From Trichomonas vaginalis G3 (taxonomy: Eukaryota > Parabasalia > Trichomonadida > Trichomonadidae), in NCBI RefSeq assembly GCF_026262505.1, contig NC_067208.1, positions 6,395,962 through 6,459,961 of the forward strand: 64,000 nucleotides of DNA, read 5' to 3'. The translations under genes and the position numbers were made by a program. The notes beneath the pieces are model-generated. The model was given only the letters and a program-made list of their open reading frames with translations, was not told the origin of the DNA and ran no database searches. Numbering within the stretch: the first letter of the stretch is position 1; every line of letters begins with the position of its first letter. Shown in pieces: positions 29,155 to 37,767 of this stretch.

Positions 29155-29171
29155 TTCTTATGGGTTAAAAA
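29155..29171. promoter_or_regulatory. 17-bp divergent promoter region
   Basis: Only 17 bases (TCTTATGGGTTAAAAA within CATTTC...ATG) separate the start of the minus-strand amphipathic protein from the start of the integrase. Any promoter elements must overlap both genes or lie inside them. Confidence 0.55.
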
Positions 29172-30131
29172 ATGACGAATCCAAACAAGGACCCCTATGT
29201 TTCTAAGGCAACAAAGAAAGCACTCATGATAAAAATCTTTAGTTCAACACCAAATGCTTGGTTTATGGATATCTTGGAAAACATTCCGAGGTATAGAGAA
29301 GATGGACCTCCATACTGGCTAATATTTGTCGGTCAAAACACAAGATACTGTGAAGCCATACCATTATGGTCCAAAAATATTTTAGATGTGAAAACTGCTT
29401 TGACAATATTCGTTGACAAATACCATCCAACAAAACTGACATCTGACTGTGAAAGTTCTTTCAAATCAGATGATGTAAAAAACTATCTGCGTTCAAAAAA
29501 TGTAAACCAATATTTCATTGTCGACCAAAACCATTCTGCTCTTGGTGTCATTGACGGTTGTATAAAAATGTTAAGAGACTTAAACCAACCACAAGGTGGT
29601 GAAGCAAATGAAATGTCATATGACGACAAATATAGACACTTCTCCATGGCAAAGATGAGACAAGTTTTAAATATTTACAATAGCCGTAAACAAAAAGGTT
29701 TGGGAAACCACTCCCCCGAAGAAATGAAAAACAACCCTGACTTAGAGAAAGACTATATATTTAATAATTTAGTCAAAAGAGACAAACAAGAAAGAATGCC
29801 GGGCTTCAAACTTCAGAAAGGTGACAAAGTAAAAATAGAAATACCTAAACGCGACCCATATGAAAATACTATTGACTATGACAACAATGGGAACTCGACA
29901 GGTACTCACATTCGTGTTCGTAAAAATAGAAGAAAGTATACAAGAGAATATTATGAAGTTTTAGGCAAACATGGCAAAATGTACACACTGCAAGCAGAAG
30001 ATAAAACTACTATTGTCAGACCTCGTTTCAAACTTGTCAAAGTTCAAGGTGGTATACTTTCAAAGACAGTTCCTAACAAATATAAGACAACTCCTGACGA
30101 ATATGCTAAAGAAGTTGAAAATGACGACTAA
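29172..30131 (+). CDS. Retroviral-type (rve) integrase of the Maverick
   Basis: 319 residues, whole. The RNase H-like integrase core is recognisable, with WFMDILENIP and YWLIFVGQNTRYCEAIPL in the first strands, then KLTSDCESSF, then NHSALGVIDG. The C-terminal half is basic and contains a strand-rich tail (REYYEVLGKHGKMYTLQ) like a chromodomain or SH3-type integrase C-terminus. In Mavericks this enzyme joins the element ends to target DNA, making 5-6-bp duplications. It overlaps the fibre gene end by 4 bases. Confidence 0.85.
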   Translation: MTNPNKDPYVSKATKKALMIKIFSSTPNAWFMDILENIPRYREDGPPYWLIFVGQNTRYCEAIPLWSKNILDVKTALTIFVDKYHPTKLTSDCESSFKSDDVKNYLRSKNVNQYFIVDQNHSALGVIDGCIKMLRDLNQPQGGEANEMSYDDKYRHFSMAKMRQVLNIYNSRKQKGLGNHSPEEMKNNPDLEKDYIFNNLVKRDKQERMPGFKLQKGDKVKIEIPKRDPYENTIDYDNNGNSTGTHIRVRKNRRKYTREYYEVLGKHGKMYTLQAEDKTTIVRPRFKLVKVQGGILSKTVPNKYKTTPDEYAKEVENDD

Positions 30132-31858
30132 GCAATTCTATACCATGCGTAAACTGTCATGTAAGGTGGCATATATTCTTTACTTTGTCCCGTTGTTTGC
30201 GTATATCCTGAAACGAAATGTGTATGGTTTCCTTCTCCCTGAGTGTCATCCCAGTAACAATTTATAGCAAACTTAACGTCGTCTTTAACATCATATCCTT
30301 GACCTTTTGTCATTCCTGACCAATCCCAATATCTATGCTTATGCCAACCTGCTTGAGATGTACTTAAATCTATGTAGTGACTGTGTGCAGGTAAATTTTC
30401 ACCTGAAATCGTTTTACTTCCACCTGTTTCCTTTGAAGAGTTTGCACAATACAAAAACCTGTCGACTATTTGTTCCCATGCACCAACACCAAACATTACT
30501 TGAGGACCTCTTGCTTCCATAGATGTATAAATAGAACCTACTGGGTTCATTAAATCAAACATATGAGATATTATAGGATTGTCTCTTTTGAACTTAAAAT
30601 ATAGTGCAACTATTTCAGGTTTCTTCTGGTTTGTGTCAGAATATTTTTTATAATATAATCTTATGTTTTCAGGGTAGGTAAAATCTTGACTATAATATTT
30701 ATTTCTGTCATCTTCATAATAGTATACTATTCTCGTTTTTTTTATTGCATTATATCTTTTATATCTATAATATTCTAAATATAATGTTTGCTTTTTTGGG
30801 TCTACATGTGCGTCAACACCATAGTCATAATAATATGGTGCTGGAGCTGGGTTAGGTAATGTCATATCTGTCATTTCATAAACTCTTAAATATTTCTTTT
30901 GTTCGTCTCCATATAAGTTTAAGTAGCAGTTGTTGTCTAATGGAACTTTAACTTGTGTACCATCATTCTTTATATAGCCTACATACATTTCATTGTTATT
31001 TTTCGGAATGAGTTTATACCGTATACCATTTTTTAAGGAGTGTACAAACTCCCATCTAAAATATTTGTTTTCTTCATTGACAGAAAAGTCACCAACAATA
31101 GTTTCAATATTTTTCGTTGTTCCTATCAAACTTTGGTATATTTCATTGACATATGTTTTATCTGCTTTCTTTTCAAGGCTAACGTTTAAGTCTGTTATTT
31201 CAGAAGATGTATGTGTATGTCCAACGTCACTTTTCCTGTTTAAGGTTTCTTGTAAGTTTGTAATATTTGCAATGGTATGTGTATGTCCAACGTCACTTTT
31301 CCTGTTTAAGGTTTCTTGTAAGTTTGTAATATTTGCAATGGTATGTGTATGTCCAACGGCACTTTTACTGTTTAAGGTTTCTTGTAAGTCTGTTATTTCA
31401 GATATAGAATGTGTATGAGTCTTTTTAGAATATTCGTTTTCAGCTCTTGTCACTTCACTTGACATTTTATTGTCAACATATGTTTTGTCCGCTAGTTCAG
31501 GATGAGTATGTTCTTTCGTTGCATATGTTGCATCTGCTCTGTCATGTTCTTCTTGAACTTTTTCAATGACATATTCTTTGTCAGCTTTGTTGTCAACATC
31601 CGTTTTCAAAAGAAGTTCATTTATAGGTTTCTCGTTTAAAGTTCCTTTTGTTGGATTTATACAGACAGTATGGTTCTTATTGTCTTGAAACAGAAACTCA
31701 TCTGTCATTGGGTTTAATGTCAGTTTTAAGTTTCCTTCTTTCAATGACTCAGATATCTTAGAATAGTTTGAAAAGTTTGTTGTGTTCTTATTTAGAGCTT
31801 GTATAATGAGTTGTCGGTTGTGTTGTATTTCTCTCATAGACGCTGTTTCATTTGACAT
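30128..31858 (-). CDS. Phage-like tail-fibre / collar protein
   Basis: 576 residues, whole. Near the middle-left are tandem repeats of about 22 residues: GHTHTIANITNLQETLNRKS (two nearly identical copies plus two variants). This is the HTH...ITnLqetLnkK repeat of bacteriophage side-tail fibres. The C-terminal ~150 residues have PVGSIYTSM, GVGAWEQIVDRFLY, GGSKTISGENLPAHSH, GEGNHTHFVSGYT and MPPYMTVYAWYR, the tail-collar/T4 gp12-like receptor-binding end with metal-binding His pairs. It probably forms a trimeric attachment fibre on particles. A fibre of this phage type in a eukaryotic element is unexpected. Confidence 0.75.
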   Translation of the reverse strand: MSNETASMREIQHNRQLIIQALNKNTTNFSNYSKISESLKEGNLKLTLNPMTDEFLFQDNKNHTVCINPTKGTLNEKPINELLLKTDVDNKADKEYVIEKVQEEHDRADATYATKEHTHPELADKTYVDNKMSSEVTRAENEYSKKTHTHSISEITDLQETLNSKSAVGHTHTIANITNLQETLNRKSDVGHTHTIANITNLQETLNRKSDVGHTHTSSEITDLNVSLEKKADKTYVNEIYQSLIGTTKNIETIVGDFSVNEENKYFRWEFVHSLKNGIRYKLIPKNNNEMYVGYIKNDGTQVKVPLDNNCYLNLYGDEQKKYLRVYEMTDMTLPNPAPAPYYYDYGVDAHVDPKKQTLYLEYYRYKRYNAIKKTRIVYYYEDDRNKYYSQDFTYPENIRLYYKKYSDTNQKKPEIVALYFKFKRDNPIISHMFDLMNPVGSIYTSMEARGPQVMFGVGAWEQIVDRFLYCANSSKETGGSKTISGENLPAHSHYIDLSTSQAGWHKHRYWDWSGMTKGQGYDVKDDVKFAINCYWDDTQGEGNHTHFVSGYTQTTGQSKEYMPPYMTVYAWYRIA

Positions 31859-31876
31859 TTTTATTCTAGATAAAAT
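31859..31876. promoter_or_regulatory. 18-bp divergent promoter region
   Basis: The fibre gene start and the start at 31877 are separated by 18 bases (TTTATTCTAGATAAAAT between CAT and ATG). The TTTTAT/ATAAAA motif is nearly symmetrical and recurs before other right-half genes. Confidence 0.5.
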
Positions 31877-32725
31877 ATGCTTCCAATAGAAAAAGAAAAT
31901 TCAAGAGTTGCTACAACTAAACCATTAGATGAACTTTTTACTAATGTCGGTCAAAAGTTTGAGACAGAGACCGTAAAGCATGAAGGCTATCGTTTTGACT
32001 ACCCATTAAGATGGTTAAGAGACCCATCTGTCACAAAAGCTATTGGCTTTCGTAGAATGAAGTTTGTGTCTGTAGAAGATAAAAGTTTTCCATTTATTGT
32101 AAGGTTTCATATAGATTATATATCTGAAGGGAAACGAAAAATGTGGGAAGAAATTGAGCTAATACAAGTTGACCTTTCATCTTCTCTACAGACTGCGTTA
32201 AAAAATATAGAAGATAAAATAAATTCATGTTATGCAAAATATGCTGATGAATATGCAAATACCGAGAGCACACTTTATGTGAGAATTGTATATGACAAAC
32301 AAAATTCACAAGTGTCATTTCAAATCTACGAAGACAATCCAAAGAAAGACGAACAAATATATACAGAATTCACTGCAATGTCATGGTATTATTTGCAAAG
32401 AATGTTAAATCAGAAAGTCGAACTTCCTTTAGCAAATATTTACAGTCGATATGCAAGAGATGAACCATATTTATTTAAAGATGTTTTCGACCCAGCTGCT
32501 ATTATTGTTCATGCTTCATTTTCTGGCGCCCAAAACTCTTTCTTATGCTTGGCAAATGACTTTTACGAAAAACCTACAAAGTTATACGAACCACCAAGTG
32601 GAAGTATTTCAGACTTTCAAGTATGGTTTACTACAGATGGAAGAAAAAGAATAATTCCATTATACCATGCGTTTTACTTAGAACTTAGTTTCATATACAA
32701 CTACTATCGAACGGTAAAAATATAA
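31877..32725 (+). CDS. Unknown Maverick protein, possible structural protein
   Basis: 282 residues, whole. It is mixed alpha/beta with many aromatic residues: YRFDYPLRWLRDPS, IVRFHIDYISEGKRKMWEEI, TEFTAMSWYYLQRML, and a C-terminal YHAFYLELSFIYNYYR. I recognise no family. It lies between the fibre gene and two small virion-like genes, so a structural or fibre-anchoring role is plausible but unproven. Confidence 0.5.
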   Translation: MLPIEKENSRVATTKPLDELFTNVGQKFETETVKHEGYRFDYPLRWLRDPSVTKAIGFRRMKFVSVEDKSFPFIVRFHIDYISEGKRKMWEEIELIQVDLSSSLQTALKNIEDKINSCYAKYADEYANTESTLYVRIVYDKQNSQVSFQIYEDNPKKDEQIYTEFTAMSWYYLQRMLNQKVELPLANIYSRYARDEPYLFKDVFDPAAIIVHASFSGAQNSFLCLANDFYEKPTKLYEPPSGSISDFQVWFTTDGRKRIIPLYHAFYLELSFIYNYYRTVKI

Positions 32726-32729
32726 TTTT

Positions 32730-32972
32730 TTAATACGGTTGAGGTGTTGGATTTGGTTGCCAACTAGACTGTGGTGCAGGTTCAGGCTGTTGTATAACAG
32801 GAGCTTGTTCTTCTGGTTCAGGGTCTTTAGGTATAATACCAACGAACTGACCTACTCTTTTACCAATATTTTTGACACCGTTCCATACTCCTCTTCCGAC
32901 AGATTTTATTCCATTCCATATACCTCTTCCAACATTTCGAAAGAAGTTTCCAATACTACTGAAGAAGCCCAT
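32730..32972 (-). CDS. Small Gly-rich amphipathic protein with Pro/Gln tail
   Basis: 80 residues, whole. MGFFSSIGNFFRNVGRGIWN begins with an N-myristoylation-like MGxxxS motif and a repeated GRGxWNGxK amphipathic helix, then a Pro/Gln/Glu-rich tail ending in PY. It resembles the protein at 28753-29154 in plan. Membrane-active minor capsid proteins of adenoviruses and other double-jelly-roll viruses look similar in composition; role inferred. Confidence 0.55.
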   Translation of the reverse strand: MGFFSSIGNFFRNVGRGIWNGIKSVGRGVWNGVKNIGKRVGQFVGIIPKDPEPEEQAPVIQQPEPAPQSSWQPNPTPQPY

Positions 32973-32990
32973 TTTACTATATGTAAAAAT

Positions 32991-33353
32991 CTAATGTCCG
33001 CCTAGTCTCTTACGTTTCCTGTTGAGTTCCATAGCATTCTTTAACTGGAGCTCATACATTCTGTTTCTCCTCTGGTAGAAAACATATTCTGGGTCAACTC
33101 CTGTGTTCGCGTCATCTGCATAAAGTTGTTTATATCCCACTTCAGGGTTTGTATAAAACTCTTTCCATCTCATATTTGCATACCATGGTGGCAAACCTAA
33201 CGCAGCGTCATTTGACATGGCAGTTTGCATTTGTACATCTGTTGGCACTTGACCATAGTTTGCCATTGCAGTTTGTATTCTAACTTCATTTGGAATATTC
33301 TCTGGGTTTGGTTGTCCAGGTTGCTGTGCATTCGCTAAGTTCTGTGCGTCCAT
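32991..33353 (-). CDS. Unknown Maverick protein, Asn/Gln-rich
   Basis: 120 residues, whole. An N-terminal repeat (RIQTAMANYGQVPTDVQ, then MQTAMSNDAALGLP) precedes a tyrosine-containing middle and a basic helical end (MELNRKRKRLGGH). No family recognised. Start preceded by TTTTTATCTAATATTAA. Confidence 0.5.
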   Translation of the reverse strand: MDAQNLANAQQPGQPNPENIPNEVRIQTAMANYGQVPTDVQMQTAMSNDAALGLPPWYANMRWKEFYTNPEVGYKQLYADDANTGVDPEYVFYQRRNRMYELQLKNAMELNRKRKRLGGH

Positions 33354-33359
33354 TTAATA

Positions 33360-33506
33360 TTAGATAAAAATATCTCTTACGTACATATACTGAACATTTG
33401 CAGGCATTGGTTCATCTTCATATTCTCTATATCTTTCTGCCACGTCAAATAAATAAATGACACAATGGAAAAAACCTAAAACAAGTAGTCCTATTTCAAA
33501 CCACAT
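33360..33506 (-). CDS. 48-residue single-span membrane protein
   Basis: A short frame with a hydrophobic N-terminal span (IGLLVLGFFHCVIYLF) and a polar end (VAERYREYEDEPMP). It overlaps the last 16 bases of the methyltransferase gene and ends 6 bases before the next gene start, as in tightly packed viral operons. Function unknown. Confidence 0.5.
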   Translation of the reverse strand: MWFEIGLLVLGFFHCVIYLFDVAERYREYEDEPMPANVQYMYVRDIFI

Positions 33507-34309
33507 TTACTTACTAATAAAATTTCTTTGTTATGACACTTTCTCCGGTTTATAGGTCCTCTCTCATATTCTATCTTGTCATATATAAACTCATAGTCAT
33601 GTATGTCCTCTAACCATCTCATAACGGTTTCCAAACCACTTTTATCGGATGTAAAGTAAAAGCATGGATGGTTATGTAAAACGTCTAAAGTTTCTAAAGA
33701 GTCTCTCAAAGTCCAGTCTACTTGGTATTGAAAATCCCATGTGTTATAGAACGGCGGGTCCACTATAAAGAAAACATTTTCCTTGTCTTTATATTTTTCA
33801 TACAAATCTGTCCAATGACATCTCACAAACTCTATACCCTCAATATATTTATCTATGTCCTCTTTGAAAACATTTGTATAGTTAAGATATAAAACTTTTG
33901 ACATAAGTGTTTCAATGTCATGAACTCTTATAGAACCACTATATAATAGTCTAGCAGATATACTATCCCAGTCTATATATTCTGCTTTTTTCAAAACCTC
34001 TCTCACAATATTTTTCTTATCTAATGGTATACGTTCCATCTTACCTATAGGTATCTTTTCTTTTAACTCTTTCAATATTTTGTTTGTGTCTGGTATATGT
34101 TTGAGACGGTTCATATAGTTGTCGAAGTCATTGCATATAATCTTTGAGTCTGGGAATATTGTATGGCACAAATGGGATATATAGAAACTTCCACCGAACA
34201 AATCTACAAATGTTAGACCATTCGGTAGTTTCTTAAGTTCTCTCAATAGAATATCTTTACATTTACTCTTATTTCCAAAGAACGGTAACGGTGGTTTTGT
34301 AAAATTCAT
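33491..34309 (-). CDS. D12-class DNA N6-adenine methyltransferase (Dam-like)
   Basis: 272 residues, whole. Motifs in D12 order: PPLPFFGNKSK at the N-terminus (AdoMet loop), FVDLFGGSFYISHL (motif I), IICNDFDNYMNR, and FFIVDPPFYNT (the catalytic DPPY/F motif IV). It would methylate adenine in a short DNA site using S-adenosylmethionine. From general knowledge, T. vaginalis DNA carries 6-methyladenine and its methyltransferases are of this D12 class and Maverick-linked. It is the last gene before the right terminal repeat. Confidence 0.88.
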   Translation of the reverse strand: MNFTKPPLPFFGNKSKCKDILLRELKKLPNGLTFVDLFGGSFYISHLCHTIFPDSKIICNDFDNYMNRLKHIPDTNKILKELKEKIPIGKMERIPLDKKNIVREVLKKAEYIDWDSISARLLYSGSIRVHDIETLMSKVLYLNYTNVFKEDIDKYIEGIEFVRCHWTDLYEKYKDKENVFFIVDPPFYNTWDFQYQVDWTLRDSLETLDVLHNHPCFYFTSDKSGLETVMRWLEDIHDYEFIYDKIEYERGPINRRKCHNKEILLVSKCGLK

Positions 34310-34344
34310 TTTATATATATAATAAAAATGTTTTTACCTGAAAA

Positions 34345-35136
34345 GTGACAGAAAAGTGACAAAACATTTACGATGAAATCATGAGTTTTCTACGATGTTA
34401 GAAAACATGTTAGAAAACGTGTTAGATCTAACATTCTAACATAAACATTATTTTTGGGTCATTTACGCTCATTACGAAGAAGTCTTGACAAAACATTTAC
34501 GAAGAAGTCTTGACAAAACATTTACGAAGAAGTCTTGACAAAACATTTACGAAGAAGTCTTGACAAAACATTTACGAAGAAGTCTTGACAAAACATTTAC
34601 GAAGAAGAAGTCTTGACAAAACATATACAATGAAATCATGACAAAACATTTACGATGAAGTCTTGACAAAACATATACAATGAAATCATGACAAAACATT
34701 TACGATGAAGTCTTGACAAAACATTTACGAAGAAGTCTTGACAAAACATTTACGAAGAAGTCTTGACAAAACATTTACGAAGAAGTCTTGACAAAACATT
34801 TACGAAGAAGTCTTGACAAAACATTTACGAAGAAGTCTTGACAAAACATTTACGAAGAAGTCTTGACAAAACATTTACGAAGAAGTCTTGACAAAACATT
34901 TACGAAGAAGTCTTGACAAAACATTTACGAAGAAGTCTTGACAAAACATGAAAACATATATAATTTGTGAAAAGCTCCTGGAAGACCTCCGAATAAAAAC
35001 TTCATTTATGTGGGCTAGAAGGCACGAAGTGCCTGGAAGACCACCCCAAGAAAAAAAAAACTTCATTATACCAATCATCCTCAGGGCTAGAAGGCACGAA
35101 GTGCCTGGAAGCCCCACTCCCTTTTTTTTTTTTTTT
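34345..35136. repeat. Right terminal inverted repeat of the Maverick
   Basis: Carries the same layers as the left arm in inverted order but is about 790 bp, because its 25-bp array is roughly three times longer and because it has a second copy of the GGCACGAAGTGCC palindrome block (about 35013-35042 and 35089-35117). Confidence 0.85.
34478..34948. repeat. 25-bp tandem array, about 18 units
   Basis: The unit is AAGAAGTCTTGACAAAACAT plus TTACG. The central copies vary (ATGAAATCATGAC, ATATACA); the outer copies are identical, as expected from recent amplification. Confidence 0.9.
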
Positions 35137-35141
35137 AATAT
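35137..35141. repeat. Target-site duplication of the Maverick (right copy)
   Basis: AATAT directly after the 15-T run, matching 9794-9798. Confidence 0.7.
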
Positions 35142-35310
35142 CCATTATAAAATTCTTTAAATTTGGAAAATTAAATCTAAATCGATATCAGAGAATTCAT
35201 AATCGTCTAAAATGAACTAACAATAGCTTATGATAGCAAATATTCCTTGAAGTAAACAACAATGATTTAAATTAAAATGTAAAAAAAACTAAATTATTAA
35301 ATTTATTTGT

Positions 35311-36220
35311 TTAAGAAGAAGAAGGAAGACAAATAAAGAGTGCCTCCACAAAATATGAGTGCATACAATAAAATATCTTATTGGATGATATAAAGAAAGA
35401 TCCAATTAAAGTAATGCAACCAGAGCCAAATCCTTTGTGGTTAGAAAATTCCGTCACAGCCTTCCAGCTATTATAGCTTACAACGCCATCAATTCCTCCA
35501 GAGCCACCCCCCCCCTCCGCTCCCATTTCTAGGGTCGAGGATATAGTAATTTCCTCCTCCAAACTTTCCCCCGCCACCGCTTCCATACCATTCACCTTTT
35601 CCAATACCTTTAGATCCGCATCTATCTTTTTGGATCCATTCACAGCCATCTTGGGTTCCAATTGCAGCCATTCCAGTAGAATCTCTTCCACCTTTCAGGC
35701 CACCACCTTTTCCTCCTATGAACATATACTCATTTCCAAAAGAGCCCCCGCCGCCGCCCGCAATCAAAATACGGCTATCAAAATTTTGGTTCCAGGGGCC
35801 ACTCGAGGTTCGAAAGTCAGAGGCACCACCACCACAGCCATCGCCATTATTCAGGCCACCAGCCCCACCGTTATATGAAGGGCCATAACTGTCTGTAGTG
35901 TTTGCAGTGCCTCCAAGATGGAGGTAAAGAGTTTTTATCGAATCAACAATCAAAACACCGGCTGAATGGCCGCCGGTACCACCTTCAACAAGTGGCCCTT
36001 GGTTTCCATTAGTGACATTGCCGCCTTGGGCACCCCAAACTTCAAGAAAGTATTTTCCTCTTGAAAGATGAATCTCATATGGGTAACAATCAAAATGACT
36101 GGCGCAAGGGTATTCAAAGAAGATTTTACGAGGGTTACTGGGTGTTTCATGTACCTTTGAACGAATCCCATTAGTAACTTTGACTAAGTTATGGAAAAAA
36201 TATAGGACTTCATTTGTCAT
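35311..36220 (-). pseudogene. Glycine-rich domain gene, paralogue 2, with a frameshift
   Basis: Closely similar to paralogue 1: FFEYPC, CYPYEIHLS, LEVWGAQGG, YNGGAGG, GGGASDFRTS and SRILIAGGGGGSFGN are all present. The first ~240 codons (36220 down to about 35512) are in one frame and the rest (GGGGGSGGIDGVVSY through KGFGSG to the end) in another. The change falls in a G run (CCCCCCCC at about 35507-35514 on the plus strand), so it could be a polymerase slip, a sequencing artefact, or a real knockout. Apart from this the gene is full length. Confidence 0.75.
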
Positions 36221-36497
36221 GTTGTTTTATGACGAGAAACTTTGGATTAGGGTTGTTAGATTCCCGACGATAGGTGTCTTGGAAGATTTGCCTGGTGTCA
36301 TCATAGTGTCTTTAAATCAAAAATTTTATTTTGGAGTTAGTTTTATTGATTTTTCAATAAAAAACATTTCTAAAACAAGAAAATAAAACGATAAAATATT
36401 TATATTTTATATAAGGATCTTATATATTTAAAATAAATATCATTTTATTTTTTTCATTGGTGTCTGTCAAACCATAATACACTATTCAAAAATTCTA

Positions 36498-37496
36498 GGG
36501 TTGTTAAAAATATCAAAAATTAGCGTTTTGAAGACACCATGGTGTCTTATAATTTTCCCTTCCTTATTGGCGTGTAGAAATAAATGCGCCAATAGATTGA
36601 AGAAGAAGAATTGTTTTTCTCTTAATGAACTTTCATGTGTCTTGCGGTTTCAAAAGACACCTTCAAATTGAACGATAGCACAGACACTATTGAATTTTAC
36701 CCATTTTATTTAGTTTTTACCCTTTTTATTTTTAAGAATTAATGACTGAAACAGCCGTTTTGCTATGACCTCAATCACTTTTATTTATTATTTTAAATAT
36801 TATTTAATTTTATTATTTGAATAGGCCAACTTATATTTGAGAAGCTCAATTTGAGACCACTTAATACATTGAAATATCATAAATATTGAAATATTAAAAA
36901 GTGTATTTCAAAATATTGAAATTATAAAAATTTATAATACTGAAATTGAGACAAATTAATAAATTCAATGTGTTTTTTTTGAAATAACTCTCAAATATTA
37001 TTTTTTTGTTTATTTAATGATGAATAAATATGATTGCTTTAGTCAATCATAAAAACTAATTTAAGTTTAAAATAATGAAAGGATAATTTGATCGTTTTGT
37101 AAAATACAATTATTTTGATGATTTGCAAGAATCTTTGAAAAGAATATAATATAGGTTCTATTTTTGTAAAATTTATCCAAATCATGTATTACATAAATTA
37201 CGATTAAAACGATGAAAGAACCAAAAGTGTGTTTTGTGTTTTGTTGTTGCGTGTTGGATGCGGGATCCTGTTATTTCCGAAATCGACAAAAAATTTGGAA
37301 ATTTAATTTCCGAAATCGAAATTATATTAATGTTTTTAATATTCTTATATCAAAACGATTAAAGTTCATTAAGAGAAAAACAATTCTTCTTCTTCAATCT
37401 ATTGGCGCATTTATTTCTACACGCCAATAAGGAAGGGAAAATTATAAGACACCATGGTGTCTTCAAAACGCTAATTTTTGATATTTTTAACAACCC
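36498..37496. mobile_element. 999-bp TA-flanked MITE with 136-bp perfect inverted ends
   Basis: Both ends begin GGGTTGTTAAAAATATC and are identical for 136 bases as read (36498-36633 and 37361-37496). A TA dinucleotide flanks each side, as for Tc1/mariner elements. Each arm holds an 18-bp perfect palindrome, AAGACACCATGGTGTCTT (36531-36548 on the left). The 727-base centre has no coding region. It lies upstream of glycine-rich paralogue 2. A weakly similar TTAGGGTTGTTAGA...GGTGTCTT stretch at 36245-36280 may be the end of an older relative. Confidence 0.8.
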
Positions 37497-37767
37497 TACT
37501 TTGGATCCATTAGTCGTTTGATTTTATATCTAGGCTTATTCCTATGCATGGAAAATAAAAAATTGGTACCTTTTGGTCTAATTGGTTGGTTCATAAAATT
37601 GATAGAAAATTCCGTTGGGATTCATTCAAAAATATGACACTTTTCATAACAAAAGTCAATTAAATAAGCCAAAGATTGTGTTAAATAATTCTAATTCAAT
37701 AAAACAACCTCATTTAAATGTATAACTTTGACAAAATAATCTAGATTAAAATTTGAATTTTTTTATT

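Larger units (their letters stand above)
9799..35136. mobile_element. Maverick/Polinton element, 25.3 kb, broken
   Basis: A large virus-like DNA element bounded by long terminal inverted repeats and a 5-bp target duplication. Both ends begin with exactly 15 A (T on the right), then GG[T/G]AGTGGGGCTTCC. Recognisable parts: double-jelly-roll major capsid, penton-like protein, SF3 helicase, A32-type packaging ATPase, retroviral-type integrase, several KilA-N genes, GIY-YIG and HNH genes, a D12 adenine methyltransferase, and a phage-like fibre. I find no family-B DNA polymerase and no adenovirus-type protease. Roughly twenty breaks are visible, nearly all in the left half; the right half from about 26.4 kb looks whole. 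It also carries a later 801-bp insertion. Mixed whole and decayed genes suggest an element of moderate rather than ancient age. Confidence 0.92.

Noticed and set aside
34478-34948. CRISPR-like array
   Set aside because: Units abut without unique spacers and are part of the Maverick terminal repeat; simple tandem repeats.
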